A DNA stretch of 64,000 bases, taken from positions 39,922 to 103,921 of the forward strand of contig JALGZR010000012.1 in assembly GCA_025774805.1 (NCBI GenBank), written 5' to 3'. The notes below the pieces were generated by a model. That model ran no database searches, was not told the DNA's origin, and saw only the letters and a program-made list of their open reading frames with translations. Source of the stretch: a bacterium (lineage in GTDB: Bacteria > ARS69). Shown here in pieces: positions 24,744-32,236 of this stretch; the first letter of the stretch is position 1, and each line of letters opens with the position of its first letter. The position numbers and the translations under genes are program-made.

Positions 24744-26200
24744 GCGTCGCCCCCGCGGTCGGACCCGCGGCCGAGCCGCTCGCGAAGGATTTCGTGCGTC
24801 CGCCTCGGATCGGCCCGGCCCCGACTGGCCTTCAGGACGCGCCCGACCAGGAATCCGAGAACCCGTTCCTCGCCCGTTCGAGCGCGGTCGGCCTCGACCG
24901 GGTGAGCGGAGATCACGCCGTCCACGAGGGCGGCGAGCTCCGCGTCATCGGAGATCCGCTCGAGCCGCTCGGCCGCCACGATCTCCGACGCCGGCCTTCC
25001 CGTCTCGACCATGCGCGTGAACACCCTCTTGGCCGCGGTCCCCGACACGCGTCCCTCCTTCACCCGGCGGAGCAGCTCCGCGAGGGCGGAGGGGGTCACG
25101 GGGAGCTCGGCGAGACCGCATCCCCTCTCCATCAACGTGCGCAGAACCTCTCCCCTCGTCCAGTTGCTCGCGAGCTTTCCGTCGCCCACCCGCCCCGCCA
25201 GCTCCTCGTACCAGTCCGCGAGCACGCGCGATGCCGTGAGAACCCCGGCGTCGGTCTCCGGGATCCCGTACCGGACGACGAGACGGTCGCGCCGGGCGAG
25301 GGGAAGCTCGGGCAACGCGCGACGCACCCGCTCGCGCCGGGCGGGATCGACGACGAGCGGTCGCAGATCCGGCTCGGGGAAGTACCGGTAATCGGGAGCC
25401 CCCTCCTTCGCCCGCACGGGGCGCACGGCTCCTCTCGCCTCGTCCCAGAGAAGAGTGGCGGGGATCACGTCCTCTCCGCGCTCGATTCGCTTGATCTGCC
25501 GCGAGGTCTCGGCGGCGATCGCCCGCACGACGGACTTCTTGCTGTTGAGGTTCTTCACCTCGGTCTTCGCTCCGAGGCTCGTGTCACCGGATCGGCGCAC
25601 CGACACGTTCGCGTCGCACCGCATGCTCCCACGACTCATGTCCCCGTCGGAGACGCCGAGGTGGACGACGATCCGCCGCAGCGACTCGAGAGCCGCGCCC
25701 GCCTCCTCCGGACGTCCCAGATCCGGCTCGCTCACGATCTCGATGAGAGGTGTTCCGCACCGGTTCAGATCGATCCGCGTGTCCCCCGATCCCCCGGTCT
25801 CGTCGTGCAGGGATTTCCCGGCGTCCTCCTCGAGATGGATCCGGGAGAGGGCGATGGACCGACGCGCCCCGCCGACTTCGATCGGGAGGTTCCCCCCGAC
25901 CGCGAGCGGACGGTCGTACTGGGTGATCTGGTATCCCTTCGGAAGGTCGGGGTAGAAGTAGTTCTTGCGCGCGAACACTGAGATCTCGGGGACCTCGCAT
26001 CCGAGCGCGAGCGCGACGCGAAGCGCGAAGTCGACCGCCCCCTCGTTCACTACGGGAAGTGCACCGGGCAGACCGAGACAGACGGGACAGACGAGCGTGT
26101 TCGGCGGATCGCCGAAGGCGTTGCGGCAGCCGCAGAAGATCTTCGTCCGGGTCGCCAGCCGGACGTGGACCTCCAGCCCGGCCACCGTCTCCCAGCTCAC
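24740..26200 (-). CDS. gatB: Asp/Glu-tRNA amidotransferase subunit B
   Basis: A 486-residue subunit B, which phosphorylates tRNA-bound Glu/Asp and receives ammonia from GatA. Motifs: GLEVHVRLATRTKIFCGC (zinc-binding Cys pair with CPVCLGLPGALPV), YFYPDLPKGYQITQYD, IHLEEDAGKS, DLNRCGTPLIEIVSEPD, GSMRCDANVS, KTEVKNLNS, YRYFPEPDL. The C-terminal YqeY-like tail (~335-486) is present. The GTG at 26200 overlaps gatA as GTGA. Presence of gatCAB implies this organism makes Gln-tRNA and/or Asn-tRNA by the indirect route. Confidence 0.97.
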   Translation of the reverse strand: MSWETVAGLEVHVRLATRTKIFCGCRNAFGDPPNTLVCPVCLGLPGALPVVNEGAVDFALRVALALGCEVPEISVFARKNYFYPDLPKGYQITQYDRPLAVGGNLPIEVGGARRSIALSRIHLEEDAGKSLHDETGGSGDTRIDLNRCGTPLIEIVSEPDLGRPEEAGAALESLRRIVVHLGVSDGDMSRGSMRCDANVSVRRSGDTSLGAKTEVKNLNSKKSVVRAIAAETSRQIKRIERGEDVIPATLLWDEARGAVRPVRAKEGAPDYRYFPEPDLRPLVVDPARRERVRRALPELPLARRDRLVVRYGIPETDAGVLTASRVLADWYEELAGRVGDGKLASNWTRGEVLRTLMERGCGLAELPVTPSALAELLRRVKEGRVSGTAAKRVFTRMVETGRPASEIVAAERLERISDDAELAALVDGVISAHPVEADRARTGEERVLGFLVGRVLKASRGRADPRRTHEILRERLGRGSDRGGDA

Positions 26201-27672
26201 GCCGCCTCTCCGGGAACAAGACGGGGCAGCGCGCCGAGTCCCGCCACGCGCTCCCAGGCGTGCGCCACCCGGAGCATCCGAGCCTCCTCCAGAACCGGAG
26301 CCTGGATCTGGAGGCCCACGGGAAGCCCGTCGCCCGTGGGGCGGGCCGGGACCGACAGGGCGGGCACGCCCGCCAGGTTGGCCGGAATCGTGAGGGCGTC
26401 GACGAGGTACATCGCGAGGGGATCGTCGAGGCGCTCGCCGAGCCGGAACGGGAGCACGGGAGCGGCGGGCGAGACCAGAGCATCCGCCCGCGCGAACGCC
26501 TTCTCGTAGTCGCGGCGGACGAGGGACCGCGCTTTCATCGCTCGGCCGTAGTACTCGTCGTGGTAGCCGGCGGAGAGGGCGAACGTCCCGATCAGAATGC
26601 GTCGCTTCACCTCATCGCCGAAGCCGTCGGCGCGACTCCGGACGTAGAGCTCCTCGAGGTCGGCGACCCGGTCGGCCCGGCGCCCGTAACGGGCCCCGTC
26701 GAACCGAGCCAGGTTCGAGGACGCCTCGGCCCCGGACACGACGTGGTACGCCGCGACGGCGAAGCGAGTGTGGGGCATCTCGACCTCGACGACGCGGGCG
26801 CCTTCCCTCTCGAGGACCCGGATCGCCTCCTCGACGCGGTCCCGGACCACGGGATCGATCCCCTCGCCGAGATGCTCGCGGACGACGCCGATCCGGAGAC
26901 CGGCGATCCCCTCGTCGAGCGCGGCGACCCAGTCGGGCACGGGCGCACGGCAGGTGGTGGCGTCGCGCGGGTCCTCGCCGGCGACGACCTGCAGCGCCCG
27001 GGCCGCGCCCTCGACGCTGCGGGCGATCGGACCGATCTGGTCGAGCGACGAGCCGAAGGCCACGAGGCCGTAGCGGGAGACCCGCCCGTAGCTCGGCTTG
27101 GCGCCGACCACCCCGCAGAAGGAGGCGGGCAGCCGGACGGACCCCCCGGTCGAGCTGCCGAACGCGAGCGGGATCATCCCGGCGGCGACGGCGGCGCAGG
27201 CCCCTCCGGACGACCCTCCCGGAACGCGCTCCGGATCGTGGGGATTCCGCGTCGGGCCGAACGCCGAGTGCTCGTTCGAGCTCCCCATGGCGAACTCGTC
27301 CATATTCGCCTTCCCGATCAGGACGGCCCCGGCCCGCCGCAGCCTCTCGACCACCGTCGCGTCGTAGGGCGGAACGAACCCCGCGAGAAACCGGGAGCCG
27401 CAGGTCGCGGGCATCCCGCGCGCGACGATGTTGTCCTTGAGGGCGTAGGGGATCCCGTCGAGCGGACCGCGGAGGCACCCCCGGGCGCGGCGGGTGTCGG
27501 ACGCGGCGGCGGCGGCCCGTGCCCCGGCCGCGTCCACGTGGAGGAAGACGTTCAGCCTCCGGTTCCACGCGTCGACCCGGGCCAGCGCGTCCTCCACGAG
27601 GTCGGCCGAGCTCAGCTCGCCCCGAGCGAGCGCCGCGGACAGCTCGGGCAGGGGCCGGTGCCCCGACGTCAC
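26197..27672 (-). CDS. gatA: Asp/Glu-tRNA amidotransferase subunit A (amidase signature)
   Basis: A 491-residue glutaminase subunit that releases ammonia from glutamine or asparagine. The Ser-cisSer-Lys triad is visible: K in YALKDNI, Ser in VPGGSSGGACAAVAAG, and nucleophile Ser in SSTGGSVRLPASFCGVVGAKP. The usual GSDTGGS reads GSSTGGS here, a small deviation next to the nucleophile. RNPHDPERVPGGSSGG and GRVSRYGLVAFGSSLDQIGP are typical GatA blocks. The GTG at 27672 overlaps gatC as GTGA. Confidence 0.97.
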   Translation of the reverse strand: MTSGHRPLPELSAALARGELSSADLVEDALARVDAWNRRLNVFLHVDAAGARAAAAASDTRRARGCLRGPLDGIPYALKDNIVARGMPATCGSRFLAGFVPPYDATVVERLRRAGAVLIGKANMDEFAMGSSNEHSAFGPTRNPHDPERVPGGSSGGACAAVAAGMIPLAFGSSTGGSVRLPASFCGVVGAKPSYGRVSRYGLVAFGSSLDQIGPIARSVEGAARALQVVAGEDPRDATTCRAPVPDWVAALDEGIAGLRIGVVREHLGEGIDPVVRDRVEEAIRVLEREGARVVEVEMPHTRFAVAAYHVVSGAEASSNLARFDGARYGRRADRVADLEELYVRSRADGFGDEVKRRILIGTFALSAGYHDEYYGRAMKARSLVRRDYEKAFARADALVSPAAPVLPFRLGERLDDPLAMYLVDALTIPANLAGVPALSVPARPTGDGLPVGLQIQAPVLEEARMLRVAHAWERVAGLGALPRLVPGEAA

Positions 27673-27995
27673 GCTCCCCCCCGCTCTTCGAGAGCCCGCC
27701 CCTCGAGGACGGCCGGTACCCGGAAGGTCTCGCCGTCGGTCCGGGGAGCGAGGGCCAGGACGGCCTCTCGCGGAAGAGAGGGAGTCGGCTCGTCGGGCCG
27801 GAGGGAGGGCGCTTCCGCCTCTTGCCCGGGCGCGGCCTCGAGCGCCGCCTCGAGCGCCGTGTCGTCGATCTCCCGGAGCCGGGCGACGTACTCCAGGATC
27901 TCGGCGAGCTGCCGGGAGAGCCGTTCCTCCTCTTCGGCCGACAGGCTCAGCTTCGCCAGCCGGGAGACGTGGCGGATCTGCTCGCGCGTGACCAT
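27669..27995 (-). CDS. gatC: Asp/Glu-tRNA amidotransferase subunit C
   Basis: A 108-residue small subunit that wraps around the GatA-GatB interface. N-terminus VTREQIRHVSRLAKLSLSAEE and LAEILEYVARLREIDDTALE are the standard GatC helices; the C-terminal DGETFRVPAVLE region is also conserved. First gene of the nine-gene minus-strand operon, with a plausible promoter 65-95 bases upstream. ATG start at 27995. Confidence 0.95.
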   Translation of the reverse strand: MVTREQIRHVSRLAKLSLSAEEEERLSRQLAEILEYVARLREIDDTALEAALEAAPGQEAEAPSLRPDEPTPSLPREAVLALAPRTDGETFRVPAVLEGRALEERGGA

Positions 27996-28059
27996 GGGAT
28001 CACCCCGGGGACGGCGCGACCGGGCGGCGCGACCGGCGGGAGAGAGAGTTGGCGCGGGG

Positions 28060-28088
28060 AGGATACACCCGCCCCTTCGGGGGAGAAA
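28060..28088 (-). promoter_or_regulatory. Possible promoter of the gatC-to-glyA operon
   Basis: On the minus strand TTTCTC (28088-28083), 17 bases, TATCCT (28065-28060). The spacer contains CCCCGAAGGGG, able to form a small hairpin. The leader then holds two direct copies of GGCGCGACCGG (28014-28039). The -35 is weak, so confidence is moderate to low. Confidence 0.35.
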
Positions 28089-28145
28089 AGGCGGCGACGG
28101 GGGTTCCGGTGGCGCTCGGCGGGGAGAGGGGGGCAGGCCCCGCCC

Positions 28146-28176
28146 GCAGCAGAGGCTGGTGAGAGATGCTGGCTAG
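28146..28176. repeat. Family A element, right-end half copy
   Basis: CAGCAGAGGCTGGTGAGAGATGCTGGCTAG matches the right end of the longest family A copy, including the subterminal GCAGCAGAGG. No left end is recognisable before it. The terminal CTAG (28173-28176) gives the stop codon of the small secreted-protein gene. Confidence 0.65.
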
Positions 28177-28511
28177 TCGCGGGGCGCTTCCACTCCCGAG
28201 ACCACGACCCGGATGGTGACCCGGGGCGGGCTCCAGTTCCGGCAGGCGAGGCTGCCGGCGACCTGCCAGAGGTGATCGAGAAGCAGGGGATCCTGCAGAG
28301 CGGCCCCTCCCTTCAGAACCTCGAAGATCTCCTCCCGGCAGAGGCCGTCCTTCTCGGTCTGGCCGGGGGCGTGCAGCGTGGCCAACGGCGCGGGAACGAG
28401 ACGGGACGAGGCCGGAGCATCGTCGGCGGCAGCACCGAGAGGGGCCGCGAGGAACGCGACGAGCCCGAGGATCAACGGGAGGGCCCGGAGGCGGGACGGT
28501 AGACCTGGCAT
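28173..28511 (-). CDS. Small exported protein, function unknown
   Basis: A 112-residue protein. A signal peptide at ~1-30 (LPLILGLVAFLAAPLGAAADD) is followed by an ~80-residue mature domain with two Cys (LCREEIF and LACRNW), which could form a disulfide in the periplasm. The central KDGLCREEIFEVLKGGAALQDPLLLDHLWQVAGSLACRNW looks globular and helical, and the C-terminus is a beta-like VTIRVVVSGVE. No family recognised. ATG at 28511; an in-frame TTG at 28517 is possible. The stop lies in a family A half element. A lipoprotein gene on the same strand ends 87 bases upstream. Confidence 0.65.
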   Translation of the reverse strand: MPGLPSRLRALPLILGLVAFLAAPLGAAADDAPASSRLVPAPLATLHAPGQTEKDGLCREEIFEVLKGGAALQDPLLLDHLWQVAGSLACRNWSPPRVTIRVVVSGVEAPRD

Positions 28512-28559
28512 GGGCAACGTGTCTCCGTGGCGAGTGATACGGATGCTGTACTGTCCACA

Positions 28560-28601
28560 GAATCGGCCGATTCGTCTACCGAGTAAACTGACATTTGTCA
28601 G
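28560..28601. promoter_or_regulatory. Two adjacent perfect palindromes, possible operator
   Basis: GAATCGGCCGATTC (28560-28573) and CTGACATTTGTCAG (28588-28601) are perfect 14-base palindromes only 14 bases apart, upstream of the small exported protein gene. The second overlaps the stop codon of the lipoprotein gene and abuts TTTACT, a possible -35. Dyads of this size are typical of dimeric repressor sites; no regulator can be named. Confidence 0.4.
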
Positions 28602-29152
28602 ATTTCACCCCCCTCCCCGGCCTCGAGAGCCTCGCGGAAGGCCTCCGCCAGCTCGGGGTAGCCTGCCGTCCCGCGGGCTCGCGCGGCGAGAGCCGGGTCG
28701 TCCTCGAACGGGAAGTGGAGATCCGCGAGGGCCCCGGAGGAGGTGACCCCGGGCTCGGCGGACCGCGCGGGCTCGAGCACGAGAACCGCTCCGTCGGTGG
28801 CGAGCCGCCCCTCGGGGCGCCGGAGAACGGCGGGCCTCCGGCCGGGAGCGAACGCCGCGAGGGCGATCCGGGCACCGCGGCGCCACGGGATCTTCAGCGG
28901 TTCACGGGCCGAGTCGGGAACCTCCCCCGCCTCGCCGGCCCGCGCGATGAGGAAGGCGAAGGCGCCGGAGTCGTCGTAGGCCTCCGCGTAGAAGATCGCC
29001 CCGGGGACGGGATTCCCTGCACCGTCCAGGATCGTCACCCGGACGTCGCGGGTCGAGGCCAGGTCGGAGCACGCGATCGTGAGCAACGCGAGCAACGCGG
29101 GGAGCGGGAAAACTCCCCGGAGGTGACGGCAGCGGACGACGGGGTGATCCAT
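28598..29152 (-). CDS. Predicted lipoprotein with carboxypeptidase-regulatory-like fold, function unknown
   Basis: A 184-residue lipoprotein. The signal ends in LLTIAC with the lipidated Cys at ~28. Residues ~35-120 (DVRVTILDGAGNPVPGAIFYAEAYDDSG) have the look of a CarboxypepD_reg/transthyretin-like beta-sandwich, in which a decorated loop follows G-N-P-V-P-G. The tail (~135-184) is Ala/Glu-rich and helical (YPELAEAFREALEAGEG). Start ATG at 29152. No functional partner is obvious; with the next small exported protein it forms a same-strand pair. Confidence 0.6.
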   Translation of the reverse strand: MDHPVVRCRHLRGVFPLPALLALLTIACSDLASTRDVRVTILDGAGNPVPGAIFYAEAYDDSGAFAFLIARAGEAGEVPDSAREPLKIPWRRGARIALAAFAPGRRPAVLRRPEGRLATDGAVLVLEPARSAEPGVTSSGALADLHFPFEDDPALAARARGTAGYPELAEAFREALEAGEGGEI

Positions 29153-29311
29153 GGGAAGAACCTATCGCGGGTCGGTTGCGCGCGGCCAGGCCCGTCCTGA
29201 TTCGGGGTGGGGAGCCGTGCTCCGAGGTGACGGTCGAGTCCCGCCCGAGGTCGTGGCCCCCCGTCCGGAGGGGCGAGAGATCTTCACGGCGGAGAAGATC
29301 ACGGTTCTTCG

Positions 29312-29375
29312 CTAGCCCGCGCATGTCACCACTCTCCGCTGCGGCAGCGATAGAGCATGGTAAGAAAGGCGGGCC
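29312..29375. repeat. Family A element, short copy upstream of EIIA gene
   Basis: CTAGCCCGCGCATGTCACC (left) and GGTAAGAAAGGCGGGCC (right) flank a core with CTCCGCTGCGGCAGCG, the same subterminal motif as in other copies. It occupies the middle of the 306-base gap between divergent genes. A TATGCT -10-like box (29384-29389) for the EIIA-like gene starts 9 bases beyond its right end. Confidence 0.65.
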
Positions 29376-29458
29376 AGGTTTGCTATGCTCGGGGGTCGAT
29401 TCCCTGGCTTCCTTCGAGGAGCTACCGAGGAGCCACGGCCGCCGACCGGGAAGAACCG

Positions 29459-29971
29459 ATGAACCTCGCCCGCCACCTCCGTCCCGAGCTCATTCTCCTG
29501 GAGATGGAGACCCGCGATCTTCCCGAGGACGGGCGCGGGGAGATGTCGCCGGAACGGTACCTTCTTCAGCAGAAGGAGCGGATTCTCGTCGAGCTGGTCG
29601 ACCTTCTCGATCGCTCCGGACGGGTGGGCAGACGGAACCGGCTTCTCACCGATCTCTTCAACCGGGAGAAGAAGGCGGGGACCGGGCTCAAGAATGGACT
29701 GGCCGTTCCGCACGTCCGGACGCCGCAGGTGAAGGAGTTCCTGTTCGCGTTCGCCCGTTCCCGGCCCGGGCTGGAGTTCGGCTGTCTCGACGGCCGCCCC
29801 GCTCACCTGTTCTTCACCCTCGTCGCGCCCCCCTACGACGACATGACCTACCTGAAGATCTACCGGAAGCTGGCGACCGCGTTCTCCCACCCGGGTCTGG
29901 AGATCACGCGCGAGTTTCTGGAGGCGCGCGACGAGGGGGAGATCATCCGGGCGGTGAGGAGACTGGATTGA
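29459..29971 (+). CDS. PTS EIIA type-2 (nitrogen/fructose class) phosphoacceptor protein
   Basis: A 170-residue protein with one EIIA domain (~15-165). The phosphoacceptor His lies in LKNGLAVPHVRTP, matching the N-(A/G)-(I/V)-A-(I/L)-P-H motif of EIIA-Ntr and EIIA-fructose. LDGRPAHLFFTLVAPP follows as expected. No EI, HPr, EIIB or EIIC gene is in the window, so a regulatory rather than transport role is likely. The ATG at 29459 follows GGGAAGA. Translation of the next membrane protein begins 11 bases after its stop, suggesting co-expression. Confidence 0.85.
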   Translation: MNLARHLRPELILLEMETRDLPEDGRGEMSPERYLLQQKERILVELVDLLDRSGRVGRRNRLLTDLFNREKKAGTGLKNGLAVPHVRTPQVKEFLFAFARSRPGLEFGCLDGRPAHLFFTLVAPPYDDMTYLKIYRKLATAFSHPGLEITREFLEARDEGEIIRAVRRLD

Positions 29972-29982
29972 CGGAAGGGAGC

Positions 29983-31791
29983 GTGGGCGAGGTGCGCGAT
30001 CGGAGCTCCGCCTGGAGGGTTCTCGCGCTCCTGGGGCTGGTCCTCGCCGCCCACTCTCCCGCGCTCCGCGCGGACTTCCTCTGGGACGACGAGTTCTGGC
30101 TCTGGAACAGCCCGTTGACACAGGCCGGCGACGGACTGCTCCGCGCCTGGTACTCCGGGGACCGCTGGGACTTCTACCCGATCACTTCCTCGGTGTTCTG
30201 GGTGATGTGGCGGATCGCGGGAAACGGGGCGGCGGGCTATCACCTGCTCAATCTCGCATTGCACGGTCTGGGCGCCGTTCTTCTCTGGCGGGTCTTTCGA
30301 GAGTTGCGCTTGCCGGCGGCCTGGCTGACCGCCGCCGTCTTCGTCGTGCATCCCGTGACGGTGGGGACCGTCGCGTGGATCACGCAGCTCAAGAACACGC
30401 TGTCGCTCGCGTTCTACGCGCTCGCCATCCTAGCGTATCTCCGCTTCGACCGGGAGCCCGTTCCCGACCGGACCCGGTGGTACGCAGGGGCACTCCTCGC
30501 ATTCGTGGCGGCCCTGCTGTGCAAGGCCTCCGTGGTCATGCTCCCCGTGGTGCTGTTGCTCTTGATCCACTGGCGGCGCGGGCGTCTCGGGAAGGGCGAT
30601 CTCGTGCCGCTCGTGCCCATCTTCGCTCTGTCCGCCGCGTCGGCCGCGGTGACGATCGCCTTCCAGAGCCGGAGGGCGTTCGGGGGAGCCGCGGAGATGA
30701 CCGAGAGCTTCGCGACGCGCCTCGCGGCGGCGGGGCGGTGCGTCGACTTCTACGCTCTCAAGGCGGTCCTGCCGACCGATCTGGCGATCATCTATCCGCG
30801 CTGGGAGGTGGATGCGGTCTCCGTCACGGCATGGTTGCCGCTGTTTCTCCTCGGAGCCGTCTTCTGCGTGGCGGTGTTGCTGCGAGGGGGGGCCGGAAGA
30901 GCACTTCGGACCGGGCTCGGCGCTTACGTCGCGACGCTCTTCCCCGTCCTCGGTTTCTTCGCCATGTACTATACGCGGTACTCGCGCGTGGCCGATCACT
31001 GGCAGTATCACGCGCTTCCCGCGGCCCTCGCGCTCGGGATCGGCGCGGGGGCCGTTCTGCTCCGCCGGGCGGGCGCGCTCCTTCCGCGAATCGTCGGAGC
31101 GATCCTGATCCTGGCGCTCGGCGCCCAGACGTTCCGGCAGTCCCGGGTCTACGAGAACGAGGGCACGTTCTGGAGCGCCGTGCTCGAGCGGAATCCCGCC
31201 GCGTGGGTCGCGTGGAACGGCCAGGGCACCTGGCTCGGACGGCAGGGCGACCACGAGGAGGCGCGCCGTCACTTCGAGCGGGCGGTCGAGTTGAACCCCG
31301 AGTACGCGCTCGGATGGAACAACCTCGGGAAGGCCCACGAGCGCACCGGGGACCTCGAGCGCGCCGAGGACGCCTTCCGTCGTGCCATCCGGGTCCGCCC
31401 GGATCTCGCGGAGGCGGTGAGCAATCTCGGCTCCCTCCTCGCGCGCCGGGGGGAGCTCGACGAGGGAATCGATCGGATGCGGGAAGCGGTGCGTCTCGCC
31501 CCGCTTGAACCGGGTTTTCACTTTCGTCTGGCTCTGGCCCAGGCCCAACGCGGGGATCCCGCCGCCGCCGCCGAGGATCTCCGGGCGGTCGTCCGTCTCG
31601 CGCCCGACGACATCGAGGCGCGCTACCTGCTCGCCAAGACTCTCGTGCAGACGGGGAACCTGCGGGAGGCGCGGATCCAGCTCCTCGAGGTCGTCCACCG
31701 CGATCCCGGATACGACGGTGGCGCGGCTCAGCAGGCGTTGCAGGCGGTGCGGAAGGCTCGGCCCGGGGAGGGGCGGAGCACGGGGGAGTGA
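29983..31791 (+). CDS. Polytopic membrane protein with C-terminal TPR repeats (TMTC/PMT-type glycosyltransferase-like)
   Basis: A 602-residue inner-membrane protein. About ten membrane helices occupy ~10-400, with FLWDDEFWLWNSP at ~27-39 resembling the DD motif loop of GT-C glycosyltransferases (Asp pair after the first helix), and HPVTVGTVAWITQLKNTLSLAFY matching the TMTC/O-GlcNAc-like DUF family. From ~410 there are five TPR units (AWVAWNGQGTWLGRQGDHEEARRHFERAVELNPE, ALGWNNLGKAHERTGDLERAEDAF and so on). This architecture is common in delta-proteobacteria and Planctomycetes. GTG at 29983 follows GGAAGGGA; GTG at 29992 is possible. Acceptor and donor unknown. Confidence 0.82.
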   Translation: MGEVRDRSSAWRVLALLGLVLAAHSPALRADFLWDDEFWLWNSPLTQAGDGLLRAWYSGDRWDFYPITSSVFWVMWRIAGNGAAGYHLLNLALHGLGAVLLWRVFRELRLPAAWLTAAVFVVHPVTVGTVAWITQLKNTLSLAFYALAILAYLRFDREPVPDRTRWYAGALLAFVAALLCKASVVMLPVVLLLLIHWRRGRLGKGDLVPLVPIFALSAASAAVTIAFQSRRAFGGAAEMTESFATRLAAAGRCVDFYALKAVLPTDLAIIYPRWEVDAVSVTAWLPLFLLGAVFCVAVLLRGGAGRALRTGLGAYVATLFPVLGFFAMYYTRYSRVADHWQYHALPAALALGIGAGAVLLRRAGALLPRIVGAILILALGAQTFRQSRVYENEGTFWSAVLERNPAAWVAWNGQGTWLGRQGDHEEARRHFERAVELNPEYALGWNNLGKAHERTGDLERAEDAFRRAIRVRPDLAEAVSNLGSLLARRGELDEGIDRMREAVRLAPLEPGFHFRLALAQAQRGDPAAAAEDLRAVVRLAPDDIEARYLLAKTLVQTGNLREARIQLLEVVHRDPGYDGGAAQQALQAVRKARPGEGRSTGE

Positions 31792-32099
31792 AGGGAGGCG
31801 CGTACCGGGACGACAACCCGGCGGCCTCGGTCCAGGGAAGCACCACGCGATGGGCCTCCCGGACGAAGAAGCGTGTGCACTCTTCCCACCGGAACGGCGC
31901 CAGCGTCGCGGGCTCCGGCTCTTCCTCGGCGTCCGCGAAATACGTCAGGCTTCCGCGGCCGGACACCGCCACCAGCTTCATCAAGGCCATGCCGGTGGGA
32001 ACGGCTACGCGGAAGGATCGGTACGGAGGAGTCGGCGGTCTCTACGACCTCCAGAAAGGCTCGGCATCCGTCCGGGAGAACCTCTTCGCTCCGGGCCAT
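31792..32099 (-). pseudogene. Possible frameshifted small gene (minus strand)
   Basis: Two adjacent minus-strand frames read as plausible protein only if joined. One begins at 32099 (MARSEEVLPDGCRAFLEVVE). The other continues from about 32030 (YRSFRVAVPTGMALMKLVAVSG, then LTYFADAEEEPEPATLAPFRW) to about 31792. Third codon positions are GC-rich in both. A TAG interrupts the second frame upstream, so a shift near 32000-32035 is needed. The reverse strand shares the same GC3 register and is also open, so this may be a shadow. No family recognised. Nothing else is visible in 31792-32146. Confidence 0.3.
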
Positions 32100-32146
32100 C
32101 TTGGACGATTCGGAACTCTGGAGGTGGGTGGGCCCGCCCCCGCCAA

Positions 32147-32176
32147 TTGACGTCGGAACCTCCCCCTTTCTATGAT
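32147..32176 (+). promoter_or_regulatory. Sigma70-like promoter of the large C25 protease gene
   Basis: TTGACG (32147-32152), an 18-base spacer, TATGAT (32171-32176): the best sigma70 match in the window. The start of transcription would be near 32183, excluding the in-frame GTG at 32183 and supporting the ATG at 32237. Confidence 0.6.
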
Positions 32177-32236
32177 CGTCCCGTGATCAGGATATTCCCG
32201 TCCGAGCCCCAACGCCCCTCCCGGTGGCTCTCCCTC

